A DNA stretch of 55,097 nt, from positions 259 to 55,355 of the forward strand of contig NZ_MAUD01000055.1 in the NCBI RefSeq assembly GCF_001700515.1. The letters run 5' to 3'. This document shows positions 1-9,327 of this stretch, in pieces. The notes beneath the pieces are model-generated. The model was not told the DNA's origin. It searched no databases and saw only the letters and a program-made list of their open reading frames with translations. The position numbers and the translations under genes were made by a program. The stretch is from Streptomyces lushanensis (GTDB lineage: Bacteria; Actinomycetota; Actinomycetes; Streptomycetales; Streptomycetaceae). The stretch's first letter is position 1. Each line of letters starts with the position of its first letter.

Positions 1-668
1 ACATGCACAGCTTCTTCGGCAGCCACGCGACCAACGCGTACACCAACCTCGGAGATCTGAAGGGCGCCGGCACGACCTGTGACCCGGTCGTCGACCTCTC
101 CGCGTACTGGGTGCCGACCCTCTATGTGAACAACCAGCCCGTCGAACCGACCGGCACCACGTTCTACTACCTCGGTGAGGGCGTGTCGGACGACATCATC
201 GCCCGTACCCAGCCCATACCCGAGGGCCTGAAGATCGTGGCGGGCAACGCCAAGGCGACAGGACCGAACGACGGCGACACCCGTGCGCGCTGGTCGTGCC
301 TGCACGCCGGTCATGTCCCCCCGTCGAAGGACTTCGTCAACTGTCCGGCCGGCACCATGCTGGAGTCGTACCTCGACTTCCCGCAGTGCTGGAACGGCAG
401 GGACCTCGACTCGGCGGACCACAAGAGCCACATGTCCTACCCGGTCAACAACGCGTGCCCGGCGAGCCACCCGGTCCCGGTGCCCAAGCTGCGCCAGGTC
501 CTGCGGTACCCGGTGAACGGGAACCCCGCGGGATTCCGGCTCGCCTCGGGACCCGGATACACGATGCACGGTGACTTCTTCAACGCCTGGCCGGCGGGCG
601 AGATGGAGCGGCGCGTCCGTAACTGCATCAACCCGATCATCAAATGCGGCGCCAACGGGAATCCGTGA
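1..668 (+). CDS. DUF1996 domain protein, 3' part (cut by window start)
   Basis: This is the C-terminal part of a secreted protein of the DUF1996 family, which is common in actinomycetes and fungi and has no assigned biochemical role. The first Met visible (base 3) opens the sequence MHSFFGSHATNAY, which lies inside the domain in known members (His-x-x-Phe-Phe-Gly), so the true start is almost certainly left of the window. Several Cys residues (CDP, WSC, VNC, QCW, NAC, RNC, IKC) suggest disulfides in an extracytoplasmic protein. The stop TGA shares its A with the ATG of the next gene, so the two are translationally coupled. The family name is recognised from conserved blocks; the function is unknown. 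Confidence 0.75.
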   Translation, partial: MHSFFGSHATNAYTNLGDLKGAGTTCDPVVDLSAYWVPTLYVNNQPVEPTGTTFYYLGEGVSDDIIARTQPIPEGLKIVAGNAKATGPNDGDTRARWSCLHAGHVPPSKDFVNCPAGTMLESYLDFPQCWNGRDLDSADHKSHMSYPVNNACPASHPVPVPKLRQVLRYPVNGNPAGFRLASGPGYTMHGDFFNAWPAGEMERRVRNCINPIIKCGANGNP

Positions 669-1360
669 TGCCGTGGGGCGGCGGCCGGCCGCGCAAGGGC
701 GGGCCGCCGCCCCGTCCGGTTCGCAGGACGCTGTCGGGCGCGTTCCCGGCCGCGTTGCTGGTACTGGCCCTGCTCGGCACCGCGGGCTGCGGCGCCGACG
801 GCGGCGGTGGCGGAAACGGCGGTGACGGCGCCGGGCGCGGCAGCAGTGCCGGTGCCGGGCCCGCGGCGGGGAGCGGTACGCCGCCCCTCTCCACTGCCAC
901 CACCGAACCCGGCGGCTACAACGCCACCGACCGTGGCTGGGCCCAGCTCATGGCACCCATGAACGAACGGACCCTGCTCCTGCTCGATCTGGTCGCGGAG
1001 CGCGCGGCCGACCCCGCTCTGGCGGATCTCGCGCGGCGTACGGAAGTGACGCACCGGGACGAGCTGACCCGGCTGCGCGGGCTTCTGCGGACGACGGGAG
1101 CGGCGGGAACCAATCCGCACGAGGGTCACGACATGAAGGGAATGGTCACCGACGACGAACTGCGGAGTGTGGCCGAGAGCCGGGGCAAATCCTTCGACGC
1201 CCTTGCAATGACCTACCTCCGCGAGCATCTGGAACAGGGCGTCCTGGTCTCACGCGGTGAGGAGGATTCGGGCGCCGCGCCCGCCGCGACAGATCTCGCC
1301 AGGGAAGTGGGAGAGCGCCGCGCCGGGCAGCTGAAGGCGCTGCGTCTGCTGGGCGGCTGA
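668..1360 (+). CDS. DUF305-family lipoprotein
   Basis: Predicted 230-residue exported protein of the DUF305 family, a four-helix ferritin-like fold of unknown reaction. The start at 668 overlaps the upstream stop (TGATG); an in-frame ATG 24 bases earlier lies inside the upstream gene and is less likely. Residues 18-41 form a basic-hydrophobic signal ending in GTAGC, so Cys41 is a plausible lipidation site. A low-complexity Gly/Ala/Ser linker follows to about residue 75. The helical domain then carries the usual HRDEL and MKGM-type blocks. The family's familiar Met-Ile-x-His-His motif is missing: the equivalent stretch reads LAMTYLREHLEQG. Pairing with DUF1996 suggests a shared cell-surface role, which is inference only. 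Confidence 0.7.
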   Translation: MPWGGGRPRKGGPPPRPVRRTLSGAFPAALLVLALLGTAGCGADGGGGGNGGDGAGRGSSAGAGPAAGSGTPPLSTATTEPGGYNATDRGWAQLMAPMNERTLLLLDLVAERAADPALADLARRTEVTHRDELTRLRGLLRTTGAAGTNPHEGHDMKGMVTDDELRSVAESRGKSFDALAMTYLREHLEQGVLVSRGEEDSGAAPAATDLAREVGERRAGQLKALRLLGG

Positions 1361-1440
1361 CACCGTCCGGAACCCGGTGTCCGCACCGGCCCCCGCACCG
1401 GCTCCGAGTCCGTCCCGCGGACCGCTGCTCCGGTGGCAGG

Positions 1441-1470
1441 GGGCCCGGCCACCGTGGTGGGACCGGGGCC
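1441..1470. terminator. imperfect GC-rich hairpin between convergent genes
   Basis: The spacer between two convergent genes (1361-1492) holds an imperfect inverted repeat, GGCCC-GG-CCAC against GTGG-GACC-GGGGCC. It lies next to a direct duplication of GTGGGACCGGGG. It could terminate transcription from both sides. No U-tract is present, which is normal for actinomycete terminators. The pairing is imperfect, so this is a weak call. Confidence 0.3.
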
Positions 1471-1492
1471 GAGGTGGGACCGGGGTCCGTGG

Positions 1493-2494
1493 TCAGGCCG
1501 AGGCGGCGACGGCCGTTCCCAGCGTCTCGGGCCTGCTGCAGTAGGGCAGATCGTCCAGCGGACGGTCGGTGCAGAAGCGGGCCACGAGATCCGCGAAGTC
1601 CGCGATCCGCTCCACCGGCGCGAGATGGTCGGTCTCGTCGATGGTCATGAACCGGGCCCGCGGAAGCTGCGCGGCCACCTCGCGGCCCATCGTGGGCGTG
1701 CAGAGGGTGTCGTGCTCGCCGGTGACCACCAGGCTCGGCACCGCGGGCACCGGTTCGGGCCGGTACCACTCGTGCCGCATCAGCCGGGTGTTGTGCTCCG
1801 CGGACTTCCGGAGCTGCTCGGGATCCTGTCCGGCGATCTGCTGGTACACGAGCCGGGAGACGGCGGCGTGCTTGCGGACCCGGCCCGTGCCGGGCGGTGA
1901 CATGAAGCGGTCGGCCAGCTCGCGGGCGATGGACTCCGTCTCGCCCCGGTCGATCATGACGGACCAGCGCTCCATCGCCGCCGCGTAGTCCGCCGGGATC
2001 CGGGTGGTCATACCGACCAGCAGAAGCCGCGCGAGCATCCCCGGGTAGTGCTGGGCGAAGCGCAGCCCGACGGCGCCGCCGTAACACGCCGCGACCAGGT
2101 TGACGCGCGGTACGGCGAGTTCGTCGAGCAGCTGCCGGACGGCGGCGGCGAGGAAGTCCACGCCGTACGACGCGGGCAGGAAGTCCGCGGTGCCGTACCC
2201 CGGCAGATCCACCGTGATGACCTGCCCCAACCGGCTGAGCCACTTCTCGTGCCGTACCCAGGAGTTGCGGTCCTGCGACGAGCCGCCCAGCACCAGCAGG
2301 GGTTCGGTCAGCTCCCGGCCGTGGCGCACGACCCGGCAGGTGTAGCGGAACCCGTTGAACATGAGGTCCCGTTCCTCCACCTGCCCTGCCGCCGTCCCTT
2401 CCGCGCCCGTTCCCTCGTCGGCCTCCTGCCCCGGGATCAGCGGGCGAGCACCGGGCGATTCCTGGTCCTGGGCGAGGACGGCGTCGATGGACAT
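1493..2494 (-). CDS. alpha/beta-fold hydrolase with Cys nucleophile elbow
   Basis: A 333-residue alpha/beta hydrolase. Residues 1-40 are a charged, low-complexity N-terminus; the fold starts near 45. The oxyanion region reads LVLGGSSQDRNSW. The nucleophile elbow is A-C-Y-G-G with Cys137, where most relatives have G-x-S-x-G. The acid is the Asp of GEHDTL and the base the His of ETDHLAPVE, so a full Cys-His-Asp triad is visible. Cys elbows occur in dienelactone hydrolases and in some polyketide-associated hydrolases; the substrate here is unknown. There is no signal peptide, so it is cytosolic. It is divergent from the SDR gene at 2717 with a 222-base shared promoter region. The start ATG has a GGAG nine bases upstream. 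Confidence 0.8.
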   Translation of the reverse strand: MSIDAVLAQDQESPGARPLIPGQEADEGTGAEGTAAGQVEERDLMFNGFRYTCRVVRHGRELTEPLLVLGGSSQDRNSWVRHEKWLSRLGQVITVDLPGYGTADFLPASYGVDFLAAAVRQLLDELAVPRVNLVAACYGGAVGLRFAQHYPGMLARLLLVGMTTRIPADYAAAMERWSVMIDRGETESIARELADRFMSPPGTGRVRKHAAVSRLVYQQIAGQDPEQLRKSAEHNTRLMRHEWYRPEPVPAVPSLVVTGEHDTLCTPTMGREVAAQLPRARFMTIDETDHLAPVERIADFADLVARFCTDRPLDDLPYCSRPETLGTAVAASA

Positions 2495-2716
2495 GGATGA
2501 CTCCAGAGCTCCGGAAGGGACAACAACGTCCCTGCCTAGCAGTTGATCCGTCCGGACCCCGTATCGCTCACCTGATCGTGGGCGTTTCGCGCGCCATGGT
2601 CCGCCGATGGATTCGAACCTCGTTCACCAGTCGCCCCACGGACGGACACGGACCGCGGTGGCGGCCCCCTCGGCGCATTTGACTTCGAGCGTGCTCCAAT
2701 CCGTAGCCTTCGGAGC

Positions 2717-3685
2717 ATGACCACGCCTCAGCACAAGATCGGATCAGGGTTCGGAGCCCGGAGCACCGCGGCGGACGTCCTGCGCGGCATCGACCTCACC
2801 GGAAAGCTCGCCGTCGTCACCGGCGGTTACTCGGGCCTGGGCCTGGAGACCACCCGCGCGCTCGTCGGAGCCGGTGCCCAGGTCGTCGTGCCCGCACGGC
2901 GGCGGGCGACCGCCGAGGAGGCGCTCGCCGGCATACAGGGCGTCGAGATCGACGAACTCGACCTAGCCGATCTCGGCAGTGTCCGCGCGTTCGCCGAGCG
3001 CTTCCTCGCCTCGGACCGCACCATCGACATCGTCATCAACAACGCCGCCGTCATGGCCTGCCCGGAGACCCGGGTCGGCCCCGGCTGGGAGGCGCAGTTC
3101 GCGACCAACCACCTCGGCCACTTCGCACTCGTCAATCGGCTCTGGCCGGCGATCGAGCCAGGCGGGGCGCGGGTGATCTCCGTGTCCTCGTCAGGACACC
3201 GCAACTCGCCCATCCGCTGGGACGACATGTGGTTCGAGACCGGTTACGACAAGTGGAAGGCCTACGGCCAGGCGAAGACGGCCAACGCGCTGTTCGCCGT
3301 CCACCTCGACGCGCTCGGCCGCGACACCGGGGTACGGGCGTTCTCGCTCCACCCGGGCGGCATCCTCACGCCGCTCCAGCGCCATCTGCCCAAGGAGGAG
3401 ATGGTCGCGGCGGGCTGGATCGACGAGGACGGCAACGCCGTGCATCCCTCCTTCAAGTCACCCGAGCAGGGTGCGGCCACACAGGTGTGGGCGGCGACAT
3501 CGCCCCGGCTGGCGGACGCGGGCGGAGTCTTCTGCGAGGACTGCGACATCGCGGAGCCGGCGTCGGCCGACCCGTCGGTGCCCGGCGGTGTACGCGAGTG
3601 GGCGACCGACCCCGAGCAGGCGGCGCGGCTGTGGCGGCTGTCGGCCGAGCTGACCGGCGTCGACGCGTTCGCGCCCACCGCCTGA
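2717..3685 (+). CDS. short-chain dehydrogenase/reductase
   Basis: A 322-residue SDR oxidoreductase, longer than the classical 250 residues and similar in plan to the retinol-dehydrogenase/WWOX-like group. The nucleotide-binding motif TGGYSGLG lies near residues 35-42, NNAA follows the fourth strand, the catalytic Ser is in VISVSSSGH, and Tyr-x-x-x-Lys is in YGQAK. The Arg residues after the second strand (PARRRAT) suggest NADP(H) preference. The C-terminal 60 residues (VFCEDCDIAEPA and onward) are typical of actinomycete members. The substrate cannot be read from sequence. It is divergent from the hydrolase and ends at a strong terminator shared with the LacI-type gene. Confidence 0.88.
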   Translation: MTTPQHKIGSGFGARSTAADVLRGIDLTGKLAVVTGGYSGLGLETTRALVGAGAQVVVPARRRATAEEALAGIQGVEIDELDLADLGSVRAFAERFLASDRTIDIVINNAAVMACPETRVGPGWEAQFATNHLGHFALVNRLWPAIEPGGARVISVSSSGHRNSPIRWDDMWFETGYDKWKAYGQAKTANALFAVHLDALGRDTGVRAFSLHPGGILTPLQRHLPKEEMVAAGWIDEDGNAVHPSFKSPEQGAATQVWAATSPRLADAGGVFCEDCDIAEPASADPSVPGGVREWATDPEQAARLWRLSAELTGVDAFAPTA

Positions 3686-3740
3686 CCGCCGGGTCTCCGC
3701 GCTTCCGCCGCACCGGTCCCCACCGGCCGGCGCGGCGGGC

Positions 3741-3773
3741 GGCCCGGCCACCGACGGAGCCGGTGGCCGGGCC
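3741..3773. terminator. bidirectional hairpin terminator
   Basis: A perfect 13-bp stem (3741-3753 pairing with 3761-3773) with a 7-base loop, all G/C in the stem. It sits between the stop of the SDR gene (3685) and the convergent stop of the LacI-type regulator (3831). It has no U-tract, typical of actinomycete terminators. Confidence 0.75.
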
Positions 3774-3830
3774 ACCGGGTCCGTGTCCGGCGCGCCGCCC
3801 GGCCGCCCGGCCGTCGGCACCCGACGCCGC

Positions 3831-4862
3831 TCAGGTGGTCCGGCGCTCGACGAGAGTCGTGGGCAGCGTGAGCTGCCGGCGCGGTCCCGCGGGATCGTTG
3901 ATCTCGTCGAGCAGCAGCCGGGTGATGGCGCGCCCCATCTCCTCGGTCGGCTGGCTGACGCTGGTCAGCGGCGGCACCGTGTGGCGGGCGACGATCGAGT
4001 CGTCGAACCCGATGACCGCCACCTCCTCCGGGACCCGCAGCCCCCGCTCGCGCAGTTCGGTCAGCGCGCCCGCGGCCATGACGTCGGACGCGGCGAACAC
4101 GGCGTCGATGTCCGGGCGCCGGTCGAGCAGCTCCCGCATGGCGGCGCGACCGCCCTCCTCGGTGAAGTCGGCCGGCGCGATCAGCGACCCGTCCGGCTCG
4201 ACACCCCGCTCGGCATGGGCGTCGCGCCAGCCCTTCAGACGGCTGTGGCCGACATCCATGTCGAGCGGTCCCGCGATGGTGGCGACGGTGGTCCGTCCCC
4301 GTCCGAGGAGGTGCCGCACGGCCAGCGCCGCCCCGCCCACATTGTCGGAGTGGACATGGCTCAGCGGCTCGTCCGGCGAGCGCCGGCCCACCAGGACCGT
4401 CGGTATCCGCGTCTTCTCCAGGAACGCGGGCAGCGGATCGTCGCGATGGACCGACACCAGCAGCACCCCGTCGACCCGGCGCGCCTCCACGAACCGGATC
4501 AGCCGGTCCAGCTCGCGCTGATCGCGTACCAGGATCAGCAGCAACTGCATCTCGGTGTCGGCGAGTTCGGTACTCACCCCGCGGATGACGGCGGAGAAGT
4601 ACGGCTCGGTGGCCAGCCGGCTCTCCGACTCGGGGATCACCAGCGCGATGCTGTCGGTCCTGCTGGTGACCAGACTGCGGGCGGCGGGGTTCGGCACGTA
4701 GTTGAGTTCCGCGATGGCCGCCTCGACGGCGGTACGGGCCTTCGCGCTGACGCCCGGGAGGCCGTTGACGACCCGGGAGACCGTACCCCTGCCGACCCCC
4801 GCGAGCCGGGCGACGGCTTCCAGGGTCGGCCTGCGGGCCGCCCGTTCGGCGCTGCTCATCAA
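3831..4862 (-). CDS. LacI-family regulator, CebR-like
   Basis: A 343-residue LacI/GalR repressor. The N-terminal helix-turn-helix (TLEAVARLAGVGRGTVSRVV) is followed by the hinge helix YVPNPAARSLV and a periplasmic-binding-like effector domain (residues about 70-343). The arrangement ARSLVTSRTDSIALVIPE resembles CebR and its relatives, which sense cello-oligosaccharides and repress beta-glucosidase genes. It is divergent from the GH1 beta-glucosidase, and a perfect CebR-type palindrome lies before that gene, so it most likely represses the glucosidase and perhaps itself. Unlike the classical ceb locus, no cebEFG sugar transporter genes are adjacent. The start ATG gives a two-Met beginning (MMSS); the second Met is equally possible. 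Confidence 0.87.
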   Translation of the reverse strand: MMSSAERAARRPTLEAVARLAGVGRGTVSRVVNGLPGVSAKARTAVEAAIAELNYVPNPAARSLVTSRTDSIALVIPESESRLATEPYFSAVIRGVSTELADTEMQLLLILVRDQRELDRLIRFVEARRVDGVLLVSVHRDDPLPAFLEKTRIPTVLVGRRSPDEPLSHVHSDNVGGAALAVRHLLGRGRTTVATIAGPLDMDVGHSRLKGWRDAHAERGVEPDGSLIAPADFTEEGGRAAMRELLDRRPDIDAVFAASDVMAAGALTELRERGLRVPEEVAVIGFDDSIVARHTVPPLTSVSQPTEEMGRAITRLLLDEINDPAGPRRQLTLPTTLVERRTT

Positions 4863-5031
4863 CGTCTCCTGACTGTGCTTTCCTGGTGCCGCACCACGGC
4901 GCCCACCAGCAAATTGTGCGGGGTCGCCGGAGAACCGGCGGCCCGGGGGCGGCGCCGGGCCCGTTCGGGCACCGGAACCGTATGCGGCTCTTGACAGAGC
5001 CGGGTGTCAGCGGAGAGTCTTCCACAATCCA

Positions 5032-5045
5032 TGGGAGCGCTCCCA
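5032..5045. promoter_or_regulatory. CebR-type operator in front of the beta-glucosidase
   Basis: The sequence TGGGAGCGCTCCCA is a perfect 14-bp palindrome identical to the published CebR box consensus. It is 34 bases upstream of the GTG start of the GH1 gene. A TTGACA hexamer at 4991-4996 could be the -35 element of that promoter, placing the operator downstream of the transcription start and able to block elongation. No second copy was noticed near the regulator start. Confidence 0.82.
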
Positions 5046-5079
5046 AGGGCGTTCGAACCCACTCTGCGGAAGGACCTCC

Positions 5080-6528
5080 GTGGCCACCTCAGCACCCACT
5101 CCCGGGCGCGCCCTGGACCCCGCGACACCTCTGGGCTTCCCGCCCGGGTTTCTGTGGGGCACCGCGACCGCCGCGTACCAGATCGAGGGCGCCGCCCAGG
5201 AGGACGGCCGTACGCCGTCCATCTGGGACACCTACTCCCGCACTCCGGGCCGGGTGCGCAACGGCGACACCGGTGATGTCGCCACCGATCACTACCACCG
5301 CTGGCCCGAGGACGTCGAGATCATGTCCGGCCTCGGTGTCGGCGCGTACCGCTTCTCGGTCTCCTGGCCGCGGGTCCAGCCCACCGGCAGCGGACCCGCG
5401 TCCGAGAAGGGTCTCGACTTCTACCGGCGGCTGACCGACGGACTGCTGGAGAAGGGCATCGAGCCGGTCGTCACCCTCTACCACTGGGATCTGCCCCAGC
5501 ATCTCGAGGACGCCGGCGGCTGGCCCGAGCGCGACACCGCCCTCCGGTTCGCCGAGTACGCGGGGATCGTCGCCGACGCCCTGGGCGACCGGGTACGGAC
5601 CTGGACCACCCTGAACGAGCCGTGGTGCAGCGCCTTCCTCGGCTACGGCTCCGGTGTCCACGCCCCGGGCCGTACCGACGCCGCCGACGCCCTGCGGGCG
5701 GCGCACCATCTCAATCTCGGCCACGGGCTCGCGGTCCTGGCGCTGCGCGAGCGGCTGCCGGCCGGCGCCCAGGTGTCCGTCACCCTCAACCTGCACCAGG
5801 TACGGCCGCTGACCGGCAGCGGGCCGGACAGGGACGCGGTCCGCCGGATCGACGGTGTCGCCAACCGCGTCTTCACCGGCCCCATGCTGACCGGGGCCTA
5901 TCCGGCCGATGTCCTGGCGGACACCGCGGGGATCACCGACTGGTCGTACGTCCGGGACGGCGACACCGCGCTGATCCACCAGCCGCTCGACTTCCTCGGC
6001 GTCAACTACTACTCACCGACCCTGGTCTCCCACCACACAGGACCCGCCGCACATGGGTCCGACGGACATGGTGCGAGCGACCACAGCCCCTGGCCCGGCG
6101 CCGATCAGGTGGCCTTCCACCAGACACCCGGTGACCGCACCGCCATGGGCTGGACGATCGATCCGAGCGGCCTGTACGAACTGCTGATGCGGGTACGGCG
6201 GGACCATCCGGAGCTGCCCGTCATGATCACCGAGAACGGAGCGGCCTTCGACGACTACGCGGCTCCCGACGGCGAGGTCCGTGATCCGGAGCGGATCGCC
6301 TATCTCCGGGACCATCTCGCGGCCGTCCACCGGGCCATCGCCTCGGGCGCCGACATCCGGGGCTACTTCCTCTGGTCGCTGCTCGACAACTTCGAATGGT
6401 CGTACGGCTACGGCAAACGCTTCGGCACGGTCCATGTCGACTACCCGACCCAGCGCCGCACCCTCAAGTCCAGCGCGCACTGGTACGCCGGGGTGACCCG
6501 TACGAACACGGTGCCACCGCCGCGGTAG
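5080..6528 (+). CDS. bglC: GH1 beta-glucosidase
   Basis: A 482-residue family GH1 glycosidase that hydrolyses beta-glucosides such as cellobiose in the cytoplasm (no signal peptide). The N-terminal block [18 protein letters not shown] is the GH1 signature. Glu180 in TLNEPW is the acid/base and Glu385 in ITENGA is the nucleophile. WSLLDNFEW near the C-terminus forms the aglycone side. The GTG start at 5080 is preceded by GGAAGG. Length is normal for the family. Control by the divergent LacI-type regulator is implied by the palindrome at 5032. The gene symbol reflects likeness to Streptomyces BglC; a different beta-glucosidase specificity is possible because no transporter genes accompany it. 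Confidence 0.9.
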   Translation: MATSAPTPGRALDPATPLGFPPGFLWGTATAAYQIEGAAQEDGRTPSIWDTYSRTPGRVRNGDTGDVATDHYHRWPEDVEIMSGLGVGAYRFSVSWPRVQPTGSGPASEKGLDFYRRLTDGLLEKGIEPVVTLYHWDLPQHLEDAGGWPERDTALRFAEYAGIVADALGDRVRTWTTLNEPWCSAFLGYGSGVHAPGRTDAADALRAAHHLNLGHGLAVLALRERLPAGAQVSVTLNLHQVRPLTGSGPDRDAVRRIDGVANRVFTGPMLTGAYPADVLADTAGITDWSYVRDGDTALIHQPLDFLGVNYYSPTLVSHHTGPAAHGSDGHGASDHSPWPGADQVAFHQTPGDRTAMGWTIDPSGLYELLMRVRRDHPELPVMITENGAAFDDYAAPDGEVRDPERIAYLRDHLAAVHRAIASGADIRGYFLWSLLDNFEWSYGYGKRFGTVHVDYPTQRRTLKSSAHWYAGVTRTNTVPPPR

Positions 6529-6543
6529 CCGCTGCCCGGGGGC

Positions 6544-6572
6544 GGCGGCCCCGGGCTCGACCCGGGGCCGCC
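6544..6572. terminator. bidirectional hairpin terminator
   Basis: A perfect 12-bp G/C stem (6544-6555 with 6561-6572) and the 5-base loop CTCGA. It lies 16 bases past the beta-glucosidase stop and upstream of the convergent hypE stop at 6652, so it can end both transcription units. Confidence 0.78.
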
Positions 6573-6651
6573 TGCCTCGCCCTGGGGCGGCCCCGGGTTC
6601 TCGCCGCCGCCCGGCCGCGCCGCGTCAATCCGCCGACGTGTCCTTCACACC

Positions 6652-7770
6652 TCAGCAGATGCGCGGCAGCTGCTCGCCCAGTGGCATGTCCACCACCCGG
6701 GTCCCGCCCAGGCCGGTGGACGCCACCACCATGCCGGGATGGTCCGTCGTGCACGTACCGATCACCACCGCACCCGCGCCCCGCGGATGCGCGCGCATCG
6801 CCGCGAGCACCTTCTCGGCGTGCGCGGGCGGTACGAACGCGACGAGCTTGCCCTCGTTGGCCACATAGAGCGGATCGAGCCCCAGGAAGGCACACGCGTT
6901 CGCGACGGCGGCCGGTACCGGAAGCGCACGTTCCCTCAGTGTGATCCCCACCCCGGCCGCCGACGCGATCTCGTTCAGCGAGGTCGCCAGTCCGCCACGG
7001 GTCGGATCCCGCAGTACGTGCAGATCGGGGCAGACGTCCAGCATCGCCCGGACGAGCGAGGCCAGCGGCGCGGTGTCGCTCTCGATCTCCACGCCGAACT
7101 CCAGGCCCTCGCGGACACTCATGATGGCCACACCGTGCTCGCCGATCGCGCCGCTGACGATGACCACATCGCCCGGCGCGGCACGCCGCGGCCGGATGTC
7201 CACGCCGTCCGGGATCAGCCCGATCCCGGACGTGTTGATGAACACGCCGTCGCCGTGCCCGGCGTCCACCACCTTGGTGTCGCCGGTGACGACCGTCACC
7301 CCGGCCGCCCGGGCGGCGGCGCCCAGCGCCTCGGCCACCCTGCCCACCGTGGCGAGTTCGACGCCCTCCTCCAGAATGAAACCGCAGGACAGATGGGAGG
7401 GCAGGGCGCCCATCATGGCCAGGTCGTTGACCGTTCCGTTGACCGCGAGATCGCCGATGCTGCCGCCCGGGAAGAAGAGCGGGCGCACGACGTACGAGTC
7501 GGTGGAGAAGGCCAGCCGCGCTCCGCCCAGGGTGAGCGTCGCGGCGTCGCCCAGTTCCGCGAGGACCTCACCGCCGAAGGCCGGCGCGAAGAGATGCTCG
7601 ACGAGTTCGGCGGAGAGCTGCCCGCCACCGCCGTGTCCCATCACGACCTTCCGGTGGTCACGGAGCGGAGCGGGACAGGTCCAGCCGGAGAAGTCCGGTG
7701 CGGCGGCGGACCGTACCCGGTGCCGGACGCCGTCCACCTCACGGATCCCGGCCGATGTCGGCTCAGCCAA
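6652..7770 (-). CDS. hypE: hydrogenase maturation protein HypE
   Basis: A 372-residue AIR-synthase-fold protein. HypE dehydrates its carbamoylated C-terminal Cys to a thiocyanate and donates cyanide for the Fe(CN)2CO centre of [NiFe] hydrogenase. The essential C-terminus PRIC is intact. [13 protein letters not shown] opens the conserved core near residue 44, and the ATP-binding Asp/Asn-rich segments ([25 protein letters not shown]) are present. The TTG start at 7770 is chosen because it follows GAGGTGA and overlaps the hypD stop by 8 bases. A 43-residue N-terminal extension ([10 protein letters not shown]) is seen in actinobacterial HypE. It is the last gene of the hypABFCDE operon. Confidence 0.95.
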   Translation of the reverse strand: MAEPTSAGIREVDGVRHRVRSAAAPDFSGWTCPAPLRDHRKVVMGHGGGGQLSAELVEHLFAPAFGGEVLAELGDAATLTLGGARLAFSTDSYVVRPLFFPGGSIGDLAVNGTVNDLAMMGALPSHLSCGFILEEGVELATVGRVAEALGAAARAAGVTVVTGDTKVVDAGHGDGVFINTSGIGLIPDGVDIRPRRAAPGDVVIVSGAIGEHGVAIMSVREGLEFGVEIESDTAPLASLVRAMLDVCPDLHVLRDPTRGGLATSLNEIASAAGVGITLRERALPVPAAVANACAFLGLDPLYVANEGKLVAFVPPAHAEKVLAAMRAHPRGAGAVVIGTCTTDHPGMVVASTGLGGTRVVDMPLGEQLPRIC

Positions 7771-8905
7771 CGGAGGTCACCTCTTCCTGGGGACCGGCGG
7801 TGCCGGCCGGGTCCGGTGTCGCCAGCCTGCGGTACAGGTAGTAGGCGGCGCAGGCGCCCTCGCTGGAGACCATGGTGGCGCCGAGCGGATTGCGCGGCGT
7901 GCAGACCGTGCCGAACGCCTCGCACTGGTGCGGCTTGATCAGCCCCTGGAGGACCTCGCCGCTGCGGCAGTCCGCGGACTCCCGGGTCCGGATACCGGTC
8001 ACCGAGAAGCGGTGCTCCGCGTCGTAGGCGCGGTAGGCGGGAGACAGCCGCCAGCCGCTGGCCGGGATCACGCCGATACCCCGCCAGGCCCGGTCGGTGA
8101 CCTCGAAGACGTCCTCCAGCATGGCCCGTGCGGCCGGACTGCCCTCGGGCCGTACAGCCCGTGGATAGGCGTTCTCGACGGTGTGCTCACCGGCCTCCAA
8201 CTGGCGTACGGCGCGCCGGATGCCCTCCAGGATGTCCAGCGGTTCGAAGCCGGTGACGACGATGGGCACCCGGTGCCGCGCGGCCAGTTCGGGATACTCG
8301 CCGGTCCCCATGACCGTACAGACATGGCCGGCGGCCAGGAACGCCTGGACCCGGCAGTCGGGCGCCTTCATGATGGCGTCGATCGCCGGAGGGACCCGGA
8401 CATGGGAGACCAGCAGGCTGAAGTTCTCGATGCCGAGCTTCCTGGCCTGATGGACGGTCATCGCGTTCGGCGGGGCCGTCGTCTCGAACCCGATCCCGAA
8501 GAAGACCACTTGACGCTCCGGGTTCTCCCGGGCGGTCCTGAGCGCGTCGAGCGGCGAGTAGACCACCCGTACGTCCGCTCCCTCGCTCTTGACCTTGAAC
8601 AGGTCCCGGCCGCTGCCCGGCACCCGGAGCATGTCGCCGAAGGAGCAGAAGATCACATCGGGACGGGAGGCGATCTCCAGCGCCTGGTCGATGGTCTCCA
8701 GCGGTGTCACACAGACCGGGCAGCCGGGTCCGTGGATGAGTTCGACCTCCTCCGGGAGGAGCTGGTCGATGCCGTGGCGGATGATCGAGTGGGTCTGGCC
8801 GCCGCAGACCTCCATCAGGGCCCAGGGCCGGGTGACGGTGGTCCGGATGTCGTCGAACAGCCGGGCGGCGAGATCGGGATCGCTGAACTCGTCGAGATAC
8901 TTCAT
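7763..8905 (-). CDS. hypD: hydrogenase maturation protein HypD
   Basis: A 380-residue iron-sulfur scaffold on which HypC, HypE and HypD build the Fe(CN)2CO unit. Key motifs are visible: [30 protein letters not shown], and a C-terminal 4Fe-4S Cys set (ADC, PHQC, GTVC, EGAC). The reading frame stays open far upstream of 8905, but MKYLDEF is the family N-terminus and has an AGGAGGA ribosome site. The start overlaps the hypC stop by 4 bases (ATGA), so translation is coupled. Cytoplasmic. Confidence 0.95.
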   Translation of the reverse strand: MKYLDEFSDPDLAARLFDDIRTTVTRPWALMEVCGGQTHSIIRHGIDQLLPEEVELIHGPGCPVCVTPLETIDQALEIASRPDVIFCSFGDMLRVPGSGRDLFKVKSEGADVRVVYSPLDALRTARENPERQVVFFGIGFETTAPPNAMTVHQARKLGIENFSLLVSHVRVPPAIDAIMKAPDCRVQAFLAAGHVCTVMGTGEYPELAARHRVPIVVTGFEPLDILEGIRRAVRQLEAGEHTVENAYPRAVRPEGSPAARAMLEDVFEVTDRAWRGIGVIPASGWRLSPAYRAYDAEHRFSVTGIRTRESADCRSGEVLQGLIKPHQCEAFGTVCTPRNPLGATMVSSEGACAAYYLYRRLATPDPAGTAGPQEEVTSVG

Positions 8906-9246
8906 CGAAGGTCCTCCTGTGGGGGTTGTGGCGTACGGCGGCCGGGATCCCCCGCACCGCCGGGCCGTTCGGCTCCGGCCTCCTTCGCGGCCCGCCCCCA
9001 CGCGTCCCCGAACTCCTCCTCCAGCACGCCGAGATTCTCGAACAGGCTCAGCGTCCGCTTCGCCGACTCCTCGTCGAGCCGCTGGAGCGCGAAGCCGACA
9101 TGCACGATCGCGTAGTCGCCGACGTTCATCTCCGGCACGTACTCCAGACAGACGTCCTTGACCACTCCGCCGAAGTCGACGTGGGCCATCCGGGTTCCGT
9201 CGCGCTCCTCGATGTCCAGCACTCTGCCGGGCACAGCAAGGCACAT
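8902..9246 (-). CDS. hypC: hydrogenase maturation chaperone HypC
   Basis: A 114-residue HypC/HupF chaperone that carries the iron ligand complex with HypD and delivers it to the hydrogenase large subunit. It starts with MCLAVPG, where Cys2 is the functional residue after Met removal. The core ends near residue 75 ([15 protein letters not shown]). The last 35 residues are a Gly/Pro/Glu-rich tail longer than in Escherichia coli HypC (about 90 residues). An 81-base gap separates it from hypF, the only sizeable gap in the hyp operon. Confidence 0.95.
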   Translation of the reverse strand: MCLAVPGRVLDIEERDGTRMAHVDFGGVVKDVCLEYVPEMNVGDYAIVHVGFALQRLDEESAKRTLSLFENLGVLEEEFGDAWGRAAKEAGAERPGGAGDPGRRTPQPPQEDLR

Positions 9247-9327
9247 TGCTTCCTCCTCACATATCGGTCGTTCCGCCGCCCGGCCCGTCCCCGCCGGCCG
9301 CCCGCCCCGGCCGGTTCCCGCGCAGAC

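Noticed and set aside
2590..2625. T-loop-like sequence (GGTTCGAATCC on the minus strand) suggesting a tRNA gene
   Set aside because: The flanking bases do not form a T-stem or acceptor stem and no anticodon arm can be drawn at the right distance; it is a chance match in a promoter region.
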